Origin: Corynebacterium sp.
GTDB lineage: Bacteria; Actinomycetota; Actinomycetes; Mycobacteriales; Mycobacteriaceae
Direction of reading: 5' to 3'
Length of the DNA stretch: 47,761 bases
Assembly (NCBI RefSeq): GCF_022712275.1
Contig: NZ_JALAGU010000043.1
Location: 1 to 47,761 of the forward strand
The notes under the pieces are model-generated. The model was not told where the DNA came from. It was given only the letters and a program-made list of their open reading frames with translations, and searched no databases. How positions within the stretch are numbered: the stretch's first letter is position 1; each line of letters begins with the position of its first letter. Below, piece by piece: positions 26,178-34,861 of the stretch. Position numbers and translations under genes: made by a program.

Positions 26178-27211
26178 CGGATACCTCCACGGTCCTTGAC
26201 GTCCTGGGCGTTGCGTGCGGCGGTGCCGATCGGCACCGACTGGATGTGCCGGATCAGGTTGGCATGCACCTCGGGCTCACCGGCGACGATGCCGGAGACG
26301 CCGGGGACCCAGCGGTTGCCGGCGAAGTCGGTGACCACTCCCCCGTTCTCACGGATCATGAGGATGCCGGCGCAGTTGTCCCACAGGTTGGGGCTGAAGG
26401 TCACGGTGCCGCCGAAGACGCCGGCGGCGGTGAAAGCCAGGTCGATACCGCAGGAGCCGGAGACGCGCATGCGCGGGTAGGTCCGGCCGATGGCGTTGAG
26501 CATGTCCTGCCGGTAGGACACCGGCAGGTTGCCGCGGCGCTGGGAAAGGATCGAGCCGAAGCCGATCTGGGTGATCGCCGGATCCGACGGCGGCATCTGA
26601 CGGGCGGGGTGGCCGTCGACGAACAGGCCGTGGCCCTTGCGGGCGGTGATCCGGCGGCCGAGCAGCGGCATCTCGCACACGGCGACGACGGCCTCGCCCT
26701 TGTGGACGAGGGAGACGAGGATGCAGCAGAACGGGTTGCCGACGGCGTAGTTCGCGGTGCCGTCGATCGGATCGACGACCCAGCAGGTCTCCGGCAGTTC
26801 GTGGAGGCCGGGGTTCGACGGGCCCTTCGGCGGCTTGCTCTGCGGACCGTCGAACTCGTCGGCGTACTCGTCATTGGGGTTGACCTCGACCTGCTCGCCG
26901 GGACGGACGACTCCGTACTCCTCGCCGTGAACCGGCAGGCCGGTGTAGCGGGTGAGCAGGGTACGCAGCTGGCGTTCGACGGAGAGGTCTGCCTCGGTGG
27001 CGAAGTCACCGGGGCTCTTCATCACCGCCGGGTCAGCGCCGACGGCGGCGGTGAAGGTGGCCTCGGCCTCGTCGACGGCGGCTTCGGCGATCGCGAGGAG
27101 GGCACGGGTGTCGATCTCGTCGTCGACGAGGTTGACGTCACGGATCTCCGGGACCCGGTCGGCACCGGTGGACAACTGGCCCTCATCCGGGCCGGTCGGT
27201 GAGTCTGTCAT
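26174..27211 (-). CDS. impA: inositol monophosphatase family protein
   Basis: A 345-residue magnesium-dependent sugar-phosphate phosphatase. The metal motif WVVDPIDGTANY and the later WDNCAGILMIRENGG are both present, and an upstream metal Glu lies in GEEYG. An N-terminal extension of about 35 residues and an insert before WVVDPIDGT make it longer than typical 260-residue members. The corresponding corynebacterial gene is called impA and lies between hisA and hisF. Whether it acts on inositol phosphate or contributes histidinol-phosphate phosphatase activity is not shown by sequence. ATG 27211 follows GGAGTG by about 5 bases. Confidence 0.9.
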   Translation of the reverse strand: MTDSPTGPDEGQLSTGADRVPEIRDVNLVDDEIDTRALLAIAEAAVDEAEATFTAAVGADPAVMKSPGDFATEADLSVERQLRTLLTRYTGLPVHGEEYGVVRPGEQVEVNPNDEYADEFDGPQSKPPKGPSNPGLHELPETCWVVDPIDGTANYAVGNPFCCILVSLVHKGEAVVAVCEMPLLGRRITARKGHGLFVDGHPARQMPPSDPAITQIGFGSILSQRRGNLPVSYRQDMLNAIGRTYPRMRVSGSCGIDLAFTAAGVFGGTVTFSPNLWDNCAGILMIRENGGVVTDFAGNRWVPGVSGIVAGEPEVHANLIRHIQSVPIGTAARNAQDVKDRGGIR

Positions 27212-27215
27212 GGTG

Positions 27216-27977
27216 TCACTCCTGTGCGTCTGTGGGGACGGCTTCACCGCGGGCCACCGCGAGAGCCTGTTCGAGGGTGAACTTGCCGGCGTAGAGAGCC
27301 TTGCCGACGATGGCGGAATCCACCCCGTCGGAAACGGCGTCGGCCAGGGCTGCGATGTCGTCAAGACTGGAGATACCGCCGGAGGCGACGACCGGGGCGG
27401 AGGTCGCGGCGGCGACTTCACGCAGCAGGTCGATGTTCGGGCCGGAGAGCATGCCGTCGCGGGAGACGTCGGTGACCACGAAGCGGGAGCAGCCCTGGGC
27501 GTCGAGGCGCTCGAGAACCTCCCACAGGTCGCCGCCGTCGGAAACCCAGCCACGGCCGCGCAGCCGCCACTCGCCGTCGATCTGGCGGGTGTCGAGGCCG
27601 ATGGCCACGCGGTCGCCGTACTCGCCGATGATGCGCTCGCACCAGTCCGGGTCCTCCAGCGCGGCGGTGCCGATGTTCACCCGGCGGCAACCGGTGGACA
27701 GGGCACGGACCAGGGACTCGTCGTCACGGATACCGCCGGAGAGTTCGACGTTGACGTCGAGCTGACTGATGACCTCGTTGAGCTGCTCGAAGTTGGAGCC
27801 GGTCCCGAAGGCGGCGTCCAGGTCGACGAGATGGACCCACTCTGCTCCGGCGTTCTGCCAGGCCAGTGCGGCGTCCAGCGGGGAACCGTAACTGGTCTCG
27901 GAACCGGAGGCTCCCTGGACAAGGCGGACGGCCTGACCGTCACGGACGTCGACGGCGGGGAGCAGGGTGAGAGTCAT
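27216..27977 (-). CDS. priA: HisA isomerase, probably bifunctional PriA
   Basis: A 253-residue TIM-barrel isomerase for ProFAR (histidine pathway). Residues equivalent to those described for mycobacterial and streptomycete PriA are present: D10, R18, S80, D129, R142 and W144 (in RGRGW) and D174 (in SRDG). PriA also performs the TrpF reaction on phosphoribosylanthranilate. No trpF or trpC-trpF fusion is seen nearby, so dual function is likely. A -10 (TAGGAT) 6 bases before ATG 27977 suggests a leaderless mRNA. A palindrome lies about 50 bp upstream. Confidence 0.93.
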   Translation of the reverse strand: MTLTLLPAVDVRDGQAVRLVQGASGSETSYGSPLDAALAWQNAGAEWVHLVDLDAAFGTGSNFEQLNEVISQLDVNVELSGGIRDDESLVRALSTGCRRVNIGTAALEDPDWCERIIGEYGDRVAIGLDTRQIDGEWRLRGRGWVSDGGDLWEVLERLDAQGCSRFVVTDVSRDGMLSGPNIDLLREVAAATSAPVVASGGISSLDDIAALADAVSDGVDSAIVGKALYAGKFTLEQALAVARGEAVPTDAQE

Positions 27978-27983
27978 GTGAAC

Positions 27984-27989
27984 ATCCTA
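27984..27989 (-). promoter_or_regulatory. -10 element TAGGAT, leaderless start of hisA/priA
   Basis: TAGGAT on the minus strand then 6 bases then ATG 27977. Confidence 0.5.
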
Positions 27990-28018
27990 TCGCGCAGGTG
28001 GACGGCCTCAGCCGTATC

Positions 28019-28037
28019 GTGAGATCAATTATCTCAC
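28019..28037. promoter_or_regulatory. palindrome GTGAGAT-N5-ATCTCAC in the hisH-hisA gap
   Basis: Perfect 7-bp arms separated by CAATT, in the 91-bp non-coding gap between hisH and hisA. It has no T-run, so a terminator is unlikely. On the minus strand it contains GATAAT, a good -10 match. It is centred about 50 bp upstream of the predicted hisA start, so it could be an operator of a second promoter or an activator site. The binding protein is unknown. Confidence 0.55.
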
Positions 28038-28068
28038 AGTGTGGTTTGTCGTGGTGCCAGTGGTGGCG

Positions 28069-28719
28069 TCACAGGGTGGCGAGCCAGTTGCGCAGCAATT
28101 GCGCCCCGGCATCACCGGACTTCTCCGGGTGGAACTGGGTCGCCCACAGCGGACCGTTCTCCACCGCGGCAACGAACCGGCAGTCCTCGTGCTGCGCCCA
28201 GGTGACCTTCGGCGCCTCGGTGTGACCGTCGGTGACCATTTCCCAGGCACGGGCGGCGTAGGAGTGCACGAAGTAGTACCGCTCGGCCGGGTCAGCCCCG
28301 GCGAACAGTTCGGTACCGTCCGCCGCCTCGAGGGTGTTCCACCCCATGTGCGGCAGTACGGAGGACTCGAGCTTCGTCACCGACCCGGGCCACTGGCCAC
28401 AGCCTTCGGTGCCGGGGCCGTCACCGTCGGATCCTTCCACGCCGTAGTCGAAGAGGATCTGCATGCCGACACAGATACCGAAGACGGGGCGTCCTCCCGA
28501 CAGTCGGATGTCGATCATCCGGTCGCCGTGGACGGCACGCAGACCGGTCATGCAGGCACCGAAGTTTCCGACGCCGGGGACCAGCAGCCCGTCCGCGTTC
28601 AGTACCGTGTCCGGGTCGGCGGTGACGGTCACCTCCGCCCCCACATGCTCCAGCGCACGCTGGGCGGATCGGAGGTTGCCGGAACCGTAGTCGAGCAGTG
28701 CGACGCGAGGAGTTGCCAT
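28069..28719 (-). CDS. hisH: imidazole glycerol phosphate synthase glutaminase subunit
   Basis: A 216-residue class I glutamine amidotransferase that feeds ammonia to HisF. The nucleophile Cys is in FGICVGMQILF (near residue 83), the oxyanion strand is PGVGNFG, and the His/Glu pair is in QFHPEKSG. An insert rich in Gly/Asp (about residues 95-108) is longer than in enteric HisH. TAGAAT lies 8 bases before ATG 28719, in the 27-bp gap after the transporter gene. Confidence 0.97.
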   Translation of the reverse strand: MATPRVALLDYGSGNLRSAQRALEHVGAEVTVTADPDTVLNADGLLVPGVGNFGACMTGLRAVHGDRMIDIRLSGGRPVFGICVGMQILFDYGVEGSDGDGPGTEGCGQWPGSVTKLESSVLPHMGWNTLEAADGTELFAGADPAERYYFVHSYAARAWEMVTDGHTEAPKVTWAQHEDCRFVAAVENGPLWATQFHPEKSGDAGAQLLRNWLATL

Positions 28720-28727
28720 GACCGCAG

Positions 28728-28733
28728 ATTCTA
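28728..28733 (-). promoter_or_regulatory. -10 element TAGAAT of hisH
   Basis: TAGAAT on the minus strand, 8 bases before ATG 28719. Confidence 0.4.
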
Positions 28734-28746
28734 GCGCGCAGACCCG

Positions 28747-30027
28747 TCAGGCACTCGGGCGGCGTCCTGTTGTGGAGTCTGAGGTGAGGCGCCGCAGCCG
28801 GGTACGGATGTTCCCGTGCTCGACGACCCGGTGGCGCCCCAGCCACCGGTCCCCCGCCAGCGTTGCCGAACCGACGCCGACCAGCCCCGCTCCGGCGAGG
28901 AACACCCCGCCGTAGCCGCCGGAGGACGCCACGACGCCGAGTACGGCGGACCCGGCACCGGTCCCCGAGTCGAAGGACATGTTCCAGGTGGCGGACGCCT
29001 CGGAGAGCCGCTCCTTCGGCATCCGGGCGAACATCATCAGCAGGGTCTCGGACTGGACACCACCGAAGCCGAGGCCGAACAGGGCCGCGGAACCGAGCGC
29101 CCCTGCCACCAGGGCCGCCCCGGAGGGGGCGGAGTAGATGACGGACGCCATGGCGAGCATTCCTCCGACAGCGCACAGGGACGCCCAGACGACGAGCCGA
29201 CCGGGCTCCCTGGTCCGGTCGGCCCACCAGCCGGAGATGACGCGGCCGAGGATCTGGGCGGCACCGGTGACCGCCAGTGCGAACCCCGCCACGGTCGCAG
29301 CGGCCGTCGGATCGATGCCGTCGACCGCGGGAGCGGTGAACGAGGACAGGGCACCGAAGCCCATCGCACCGGCGCACAGCCCCACGACCGGCACCAGGGC
29401 GAGCTTCCACAGTGGGGCGTGGTTGACGGCCTGCTGCACCTGCTCCGGTTCCTTCGGAGCTTTCGGTTCAGCGCGCAGCGGCGGGACGCCGAGGGCACCG
29501 AGCGCGCCGACCACACCACAGACCACGGCGACGAGGAAGACACTGTCGCCGGCGTGGGTGTACAGACTGAGCCCGATACTGAATCCGAGAATCTCGCCGA
29601 CACCGATCGCCGCACCGAAGAAGGCGTTCGCCCGGCCGAGCTGCCGGGCCGGCACGAGTTCTGCGAGCAGGGCGGACTGGGCCACGGTGACCGCGCCGAA
29701 GCCGATGCCGCGCACTGCGGAGACCAGCAGGACGAACCAGGCCCCACCGTCGATGAGGTAGAACGCGGAGGGCACGCCGAGCAGCACTGCTGCGGCGATC
29801 ATCACCGGCACGTAGCCGACCGAGCGCAGCAGGCGCGGGACGAAGAACTGGGTGATGACGGTGGCCGCCATGAAGACACCGGTGGACAGGCCGGCGAGCG
29901 CGTCACCGTACCCGTCGTCGAGCATCGCCACCGGGATGACCGGCAGCAGCAGCGACCACCCGAGGAAGGCACAGAAGACACTGAGCAGGGTCAGGGGCAG
30001 GCCCTTGACCTGGAGAACGTCAATCAC
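28747..30027 (-). CDS. MFS transporter within the his operon
   Basis: A 426-residue major facilitator superfamily protein with about 12 predicted helices in two halves and a central charged loop (APKEPEQ region). It starts with GTG 30027, which overlaps the hisB stop (GTGA), so it is coupled to hisB. The substrate is unknown. A transporter at this position between hisB and hisH also occurs in other corynebacteria (recollection), suggesting export of an amino acid or pathway metabolite; that is inference. The C-terminal tail is Arg-rich. Confidence 0.87.
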   Translation of the reverse strand: MIDVLQVKGLPLTLLSVFCAFLGWSLLLPVIPVAMLDDGYGDALAGLSTGVFMAATVITQFFVPRLLRSVGYVPVMIAAAVLLGVPSAFYLIDGGAWFVLLVSAVRGIGFGAVTVAQSALLAELVPARQLGRANAFFGAAIGVGEILGFSIGLSLYTHAGDSVFLVAVVCGVVGALGALGVPPLRAEPKAPKEPEQVQQAVNHAPLWKLALVPVVGLCAGAMGFGALSSFTAPAVDGIDPTAAATVAGFALAVTGAAQILGRVISGWWADRTREPGRLVVWASLCAVGGMLAMASVIYSAPSGAALVAGALGSAALFGLGFGGVQSETLLMMFARMPKERLSEASATWNMSFDSGTGAGSAVLGVVASSGGYGGVFLAGAGLVGVGSATLAGDRWLGRHRVVEHGNIRTRLRRLTSDSTTGRRPSA

Positions 30028-30638
30028 AGAGTACCCTTGGTGGACGGCACCCCCGTCACCCGCGGATCGGACTCGGTGGCGGCACGCAGCGCACGGGCCA
30101 CCGCCTTGAACTCCGCCTCGGTGATGTGGTGCGGGTCGCGGCCGTAGAGGCAGCGCACATGCAGGGCGATCCGGGCGTTGAAGGCCAGGGTCTCGAAGAA
30201 GTGCTGGTTGATCACGGTAGCGTAGTGGCCGCCGATGACCGTGGTCAGCATGGTCTCCGGCTCACCGGTGCCGACGTAGTAGGGTCGCCCCGAGACGTCG
30301 ACGACGGCCTGGGCCAGCGTCTCGTCCATGGGGATGTAGGAGTCAGCGAAGCGACGGATGCCCTTCTTGTCGCCGAGAGCCCGGGCGAAGGCCTGACCGA
30401 GGACGATGGCGGTGTCCTCGACGGTGTGGTGGGCGTCCACCTCGATGTCGCCGTCGGCGTGGACGACGAGGTCGAAGCTGCCGTGCGCAGCGAAGGCGGT
30501 GAGCATGTGGTCGAAGAAGGGCAGCTTCGTGTCGATGTCGGTCTTCCCGGTGCCGTCGAGGTTGATCTCGACGGTGATGGAGGATTCCTTCGTGGCACGC
30601 TCGATGCGGGCGATACGGTCGGTGCGTGGTGTGGTCAC
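30024..30638 (-). CDS. hisB: imidazoleglycerol-phosphate dehydratase
   Basis: A 204-residue manganese enzyme that dehydrates IGP to imidazole acetol phosphate. Both metal-binding repeats are visible: FFDHMLTAFAAHG with DAHHTVEDTAIVLG, and the later VINQHFFETLAFNA with GRDPHHITEAEFKA. It is the monofunctional form, without a histidinol-phosphatase domain. The GTG start (30638) overlaps the hisC stop as GTGA. Confidence 0.97.
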   Translation of the reverse strand: MTTPRTDRIARIERATKESSITVEINLDGTGKTDIDTKLPFFDHMLTAFAAHGSFDLVVHADGDIEVDAHHTVEDTAIVLGQAFARALGDKKGIRRFADSYIPMDETLAQAVVDVSGRPYYVGTGEPETMLTTVIGGHYATVINQHFFETLAFNARIALHVRCLYGRDPHHITEAEFKAVARALRAATESDPRVTGVPSTKGTL

Positions 30639-31747
30639 TTGTATTCTCCGATGATCTTGTCGGCGGCGGCGAGGAAGGCGTCATTCTCCTGCGGCAGTCC
30701 CACGGTCATGCGCAGGTGGCCGGCGACGCCGACATCGCGGATGAGGACGTCGAGGTCGAGGAACCTTGTCCACAGTTCGTGGGCGTCGGCGTTGTCCGGG
30801 ACGGCGAAGAAGACGAAGTTCGACTCGCTCGGCACGACCTTGTAGCCCAGGTCGGACAGGGCAGCGACGACGCGGATCCTCTCTTCCCGCAGCTTAGCCA
30901 CGGTGGCGAGGGTCTCGTCGGCGTGACGCAGTGCGACAGTCGCCGCGGCCTGGGACAGGGTCGACAGGTGGTACGGCAGGCGTACCAGCATGACGGCCTC
31001 GATGAAGGCCGGGCCGGCGACGAAGTACCCGAGGCGCCCTCCCGCGAAGTCGAAGGCCTTGGACATGGTGCGGGAGACGACGAGAGTCGTCGGGTAGTCG
31101 GCGAGTAGCGTGGTGGCGCTGGCCTCGTCGGAGAACTCGGCGTAGGCCTCGTCGACGATGACGATGCCGCCGGCCGCCCGCTCCGCCTCAATGATGCGGC
31201 GCAGGTCGGCCACCGGGGTGATCCCGCCGGTGGGGTTGTTCGGGGTCGTGACGAAGACGATGTCCGGCTTCTGCTCCGCGATCCGTGTCAGTGCCTTGTC
31301 GATGTCGATGTCGAAGTTCTCGCCGGTGCGCGGCACGTCGATGAACTCCGTCTGAGTGCCGGAAGCGAGGATCGGGTGCATCGAGTAGCTCGGGGTGAAG
31401 CCCATGACGCTGCGTCCCGGTCCGCCGAAGGCCTGCAGCAGCTGCTGGAGGACCTCGTTGGAGCCGTTGGCGGCCCAGACCTGGTCGCGGGTGACCTCGA
31501 CGTGGGTCTGGCGCGAGACATAGGCGGCGAGTCCGTCGCGCAGTTCGACGGCGTCCCGCTCGGGGTAGCGGTTCAGCGTGGTGGCCAGGCGGCGCACTTC
31601 GGTGACGAGATCCTCGACGAGTCCCGCAGAGGGCGCGTAGGGATTCTCGTTGGTGTTGAGCTGGTTGGTGACGGTGAGCTGCGGGGCACCGTAGGCGGAC
31701 TTGCCGCGCAGTTCAGCGCGCAGCGGGAGATCATTCAGATCAGTCAT
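30635..31747 (-). CDS. hisC: histidinol-phosphate aminotransferase
   Basis: A 370-residue PLP-dependent aminotransferase. The PLP Lys lies in SRTMSKAFDFAGGRLGY (near residue 228). NENPYAPS is the substrate-lid opening, ANGSNEVLQQLL binds cofactor phosphate, TTPNNPTGG and IVDEAYAEF hold the cofactor Asn and Asp, and a late Arg is in HLRMTVG. It lies 5 bp after hisD and is coupled to hisB. Confidence 0.97.
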   Translation of the reverse strand: MTDLNDLPLRAELRGKSAYGAPQLTVTNQLNTNENPYAPSAGLVEDLVTEVRRLATTLNRYPERDAVELRDGLAAYVSRQTHVEVTRDQVWAANGSNEVLQQLLQAFGGPGRSVMGFTPSYSMHPILASGTQTEFIDVPRTGENFDIDIDKALTRIAEQKPDIVFVTTPNNPTGGITPVADLRRIIEAERAAGGIVIVDEAYAEFSDEASATTLLADYPTTLVVSRTMSKAFDFAGGRLGYFVAGPAFIEAVMLVRLPYHLSTLSQAAATVALRHADETLATVAKLREERIRVVAALSDLGYKVVPSESNFVFFAVPDNADAHELWTRFLDLDVLIRDVGVAGHLRMTVGLPQENDAFLAAADKIIGEYK

Positions 31748-31752
31748 GACTC

Positions 31753-33069
31753 TCAGATTTCCGGGTTCTCGAAGCGGGCCTTGACGGCCTCTCCGTGGGC
31801 GGGCAGACGCTCGGCGTCGGCCAGGGTGACGACCGTTTCCGCGACCTCCTTGAGTGCGGTGCGGTCGTAGTTGATGACGTCGACGTGCTTGAGGAAGGTA
31901 TGGGTCGACAGGCCCGAGGAGTGCCGGGCGGTGCCGGAGGTCGGCAGGACGTGGTTCGACCCGGCGGCGTAGTCACCCAGCGGGACCGGGGAGTACGGAC
32001 CGATGAAGATCGCACCGGCGTTGGTGATCCGGGCGGCGACGCCCTCGGCGTCCTCGGTCTGGACCTCCAGGTGTTCGGCGGCGTAGGCGTCCGCCACCCG
32101 CACCGACTCGTCGGGACTGTCGGTGAGGATGATGCCGGACTGCATGCCGGTGAGTGCCTCATTGACGCGGTCGTGGTTGAGGGTGACCTGGTAGCGCTCA
32201 GCGACCTCGCGGTCGACGGCGTCGGCGAGCTCGACCGAGTCGGTGATGAGCACGGAGGCGGCCATCGGGTCGTGCTCGGCCTGGCTGATGAGGTCGTAGG
32301 CGACGGCGACCGGGTCGGCGGTCCCGTCGGCGAGCACGGCGATCTCGGTCGGGCCGGCCTCGGCGTCGATGCCCACCACGGAGCGGCACAGCCGCTTGGC
32401 GGCGGTGACGAAGATATTGCCCGGGCCGGTGATGAGGTCGACCGGCTCCAGGTCCTCGTCATCATCGCCGTAGGCCATCAGGGCGATGGCCTGGCCACCG
32501 CCGACGGCCCAGATCTCCTCGACACCGAGCAGCGAGCACGCGGCCAGCACGGTCGGGTGCGGCCAGCCGCCGCAGTCGGCCTGCGGCGGGGAACAGACGA
32601 CCAGCGAACCGACGCCGGCCTCCTGGGCCGGGACGACGTTCATGATCACCGAGGACGGGTAGACCGCCTTGCCGCCGGGCACGTACAGGCCGACCCGGTT
32701 GACCGGGATCCAGCGCTCGCCGACGAGGCCGCCGGGAGCGATCTCGAGAGTGGCGTCGGCAGGCACCTGGGACGCGTGGAAGGCGCGCACCCGGGAGATG
32801 GCCTCGGTCAGCGCATCGGTGATCTTCGGGTCGAGGTTCTCGGTCGCCTCGGCGATGACCTCCGCCGGAACGCGGACGTCGGAGGGACGCACATGATCGA
32901 AGCTCTCGCCGTACTCCAGGGCCGCGGCGGCACCGCGGTCACGGACGGCCTCGACCACGGGGGTCACGGCCGGGAGCACATGGTCGATGTCGACTCCTCC
33001 GCGGGGCAGGATGCGGCGGAGTTCGGCGGTCGAGGGGGTCTTTCCCCTCAGATCCAGACGCGAAAGCAT
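31753..33069 (-). CDS. hisD: histidinol dehydrogenase
   Basis: A 438-residue zinc- and NAD-dependent enzyme that oxidises histidinol to histidine in two steps. Visible motifs include VGLYVPGGKAVYPSSVIMN, the AVGGGQAIALMAYG segment, the GPGNIFVTAAKR loop, AEAGPTEIAVLAD, and the zinc region QAEHDPMAAS with a later AEHLEV. ATG 33069 starts the family sequence MLSRLDLRG. It is the first gene of the his block. A weak -10 (TAGAAT, 33120-33115) would give a leader of about 40 bases. Confidence 0.97.
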   Translation of the reverse strand: MLSRLDLRGKTPSTAELRRILPRGGVDIDHVLPAVTPVVEAVRDRGAAAALEYGESFDHVRPSDVRVPAEVIAEATENLDPKITDALTEAISRVRAFHASQVPADATLEIAPGGLVGERWIPVNRVGLYVPGGKAVYPSSVIMNVVPAQEAGVGSLVVCSPPQADCGGWPHPTVLAACSLLGVEEIWAVGGGQAIALMAYGDDDEDLEPVDLITGPGNIFVTAAKRLCRSVVGIDAEAGPTEIAVLADGTADPVAVAYDLISQAEHDPMAASVLITDSVELADAVDREVAERYQVTLNHDRVNEALTGMQSGIILTDSPDESVRVADAYAAEHLEVQTEDAEGVAARITNAGAIFIGPYSPVPLGDYAAGSNHVLPTSGTARHSSGLSTHTFLKHVDVINYDRTALKEVAETVVTLADAERLPAHGEAVKARFENPEI

Positions 33070-33114
33070 GAGCTGGGATCGTCTCCTCAGGTGATGGTCG
33101 GGTATCGTCTGCAG

Positions 33115-33120
33115 ATTCTA
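33115..33120 (-). promoter_or_regulatory. possible -10 element TAGAAT of hisD
   Basis: TAGAAT on the minus strand, 45 bases before ATG 33069, in the 94-bp gap to the divergent plus-strand gene. Unlike other promoters in this window it predicts a leader. I see no His-rich leader peptide or T-box in that short leader. Confidence 0.35.
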
Positions 33121-33163
33121 GACGTAGTGCACACAGTCGACGGGACGGAGGGTCTTGAGCAGG

Positions 33164-34861
33164 ATGGCGGACGAGGGACAGAGCCGGGAACAGACCGGGG
33201 AGCTGGTGGCACTCCTGCAGGCGTCCGTGGCGGCGGCACGGGCCGGCGACCACGCGACGAGCTGGCGGCTGACCAGTGAGTTCGGTACCCGGTTCTGGCT
33301 CGCCGACCCCGCTGACCTGCCCGGTGATCTCCCGACGACCGAACGCACCGAGTTCCACGTGCTGCGCGCGGCCGCGGCCGACCGGATGGAACTGCACGAC
33401 GACACCGTCGCCGAGGTCCGTGCCTGGCGCACCCTCGCCGAGGACGCCGGGGACACCCCCTCAGCGGTCCTGGCCCTGTCCTCCCTGTGCCTGGTGGCGA
33501 TGGTCGTCGAGTGCGATGACGCGGTGCTGACCTGTGGACTCACCCCGACCCCCGCCCTGCTCACGGAGCTGGCCGCCCGACTGACCGATATCGGTGCGGG
33601 CCTGACCGAGGACTCTCCCCGGCATGTCCGGGTGTGTCTGTCCCTCGCCGCGATGGCCGGGCTGACCTGTGCGACCTCCACGGAGAACGCGGCGAAGCGC
33701 GGCCAGTTCCGTGCCCTGTGCGCCCGCTTCACCTCCCCGACGGTGCAGCCGGGCGACCGGGTGCTCACCGAGGCACAGCAGCTCCATGCCGACGGGCGGA
33801 CAACGGAAGCCATGACCCTGGTCACCGACCATCTGGCTACCCTGGACCCGGCGGTCTCCCCGACCCAGGTCTACGAGGCCCATGACGTGCTGGGCTACCT
33901 GTCCCTGACCGTCGGCGAGACGCCGGAGGACATGGACACCGACGGAGTCCTCACCCACTGGCGGGCCTGTGCCGAACTCGCCCTGACGCTCGGCGCCCCA
34001 CTGGAGGGCATGCACCGCGCGGAGCAGGTCTGCCAGCTGCTCAACGCCGACGGTGACTACGACGCCGCCTACGACCTCGCCAGCCGCTACGGCAACGCCC
34101 TCGACGGTGCACCGGTGAGCCCTGCACTGCTGAACCTCCGGGCGGTCCGTGCCCGGGCTGCACTCGGTGCGGATCTGCCGTACGAGGCCTTCGCGCTGGC
34201 GGCGTCCACGGCGGACTGGTCCGCGCTGACCCCGGACTCGGAGCGCACCCTGGCGTGCCTGTCCATCGCCACGATGGCGGCAGAGGAGGCCGGTGAGGCC
34301 GGGACGCTCGGGTCGTCGACCGGGGAGACGGTGGTCTCCCTGCTGGAGCGCGCCGCGACCCTGCACCTGGACCGCGGTGAGCGGATCCCGGCGGCGCAGG
34401 TGTTGCGCACAGCTGCCAGAGAGCGGTGCTCCTCGGGTGAGACCTCACGTGCCGTGGAGCTGATGGAGCGCGCCCTGCGGGTGCTGGAGGATCCGGCTGC
34501 AGACACCGACGACGACATGCTCACCTGGCATCTCGCGGACTGGAACGAGGACATGTCGGCGGTCTGGGAGATGGCGGACCGGCCGGATCTCGCGGTCGCC
34601 TACGCCGAGCGTGCGGCCCGGTACTTCCGGGACGCCCGGGACCACTCCGGTGCGGCGCTGAACTGGGTCAGTGCCGCGGAGCTGTACCTGGACCAGGGGG
34701 ACGGCACGGCCTGTGACCGGGCTCTGGACCTGGCACACGCTGAACTGCTCAGCGTGCCGGGTGGGGAGCCGGACGAGCCCGGTACCGATGTCTCCTTCGA
34801 CACCGGCGAAAACGCCGCGTGGGAGGGGTACCACGCCCTGCGCAATCTGCGGCAGGGTTAG
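33164..34861 (+). CDS. conserved hypothetical helical-repeat (TPR-like) protein
   Basis: A 565-residue, acidic, Ala/Leu-rich soluble protein without signal or membrane segments. The sequence is a run of paired helices with TPR-like spacing, clearest near the end (TSRAVELMERALRVL, LAVAYAERAARYFRDA, SGAALNWVSAAELYLDQG). I recognise no catalytic motif. A large protein of unknown function occupies the same position divergent from hisD in other corynebacteria (recollection). TPR proteins usually act as scaffolds. The start is ATG 33164; a TTG at 33155 is closer to GGAGG. It overlaps the next, convergent gene by 4 bp. Confidence 0.72.
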   Translation: MADEGQSREQTGELVALLQASVAAARAGDHATSWRLTSEFGTRFWLADPADLPGDLPTTERTEFHVLRAAAADRMELHDDTVAEVRAWRTLAEDAGDTPSAVLALSSLCLVAMVVECDDAVLTCGLTPTPALLTELAARLTDIGAGLTEDSPRHVRVCLSLAAMAGLTCATSTENAAKRGQFRALCARFTSPTVQPGDRVLTEAQQLHADGRTTEAMTLVTDHLATLDPAVSPTQVYEAHDVLGYLSLTVGETPEDMDTDGVLTHWRACAELALTLGAPLEGMHRAEQVCQLLNADGDYDAAYDLASRYGNALDGAPVSPALLNLRAVRARAALGADLPYEAFALAASTADWSALTPDSERTLACLSIATMAAEEAGEAGTLGSSTGETVVSLLERAATLHLDRGERIPAAQVLRTAARERCSSGETSRAVELMERALRVLEDPAADTDDDMLTWHLADWNEDMSAVWEMADRPDLAVAYAERAARYFRDARDHSGAALNWVSAAELYLDQGDGTACDRALDLAHAELLSVPGGEPDEPGTDVSFDTGENAAWEGYHALRNLRQG

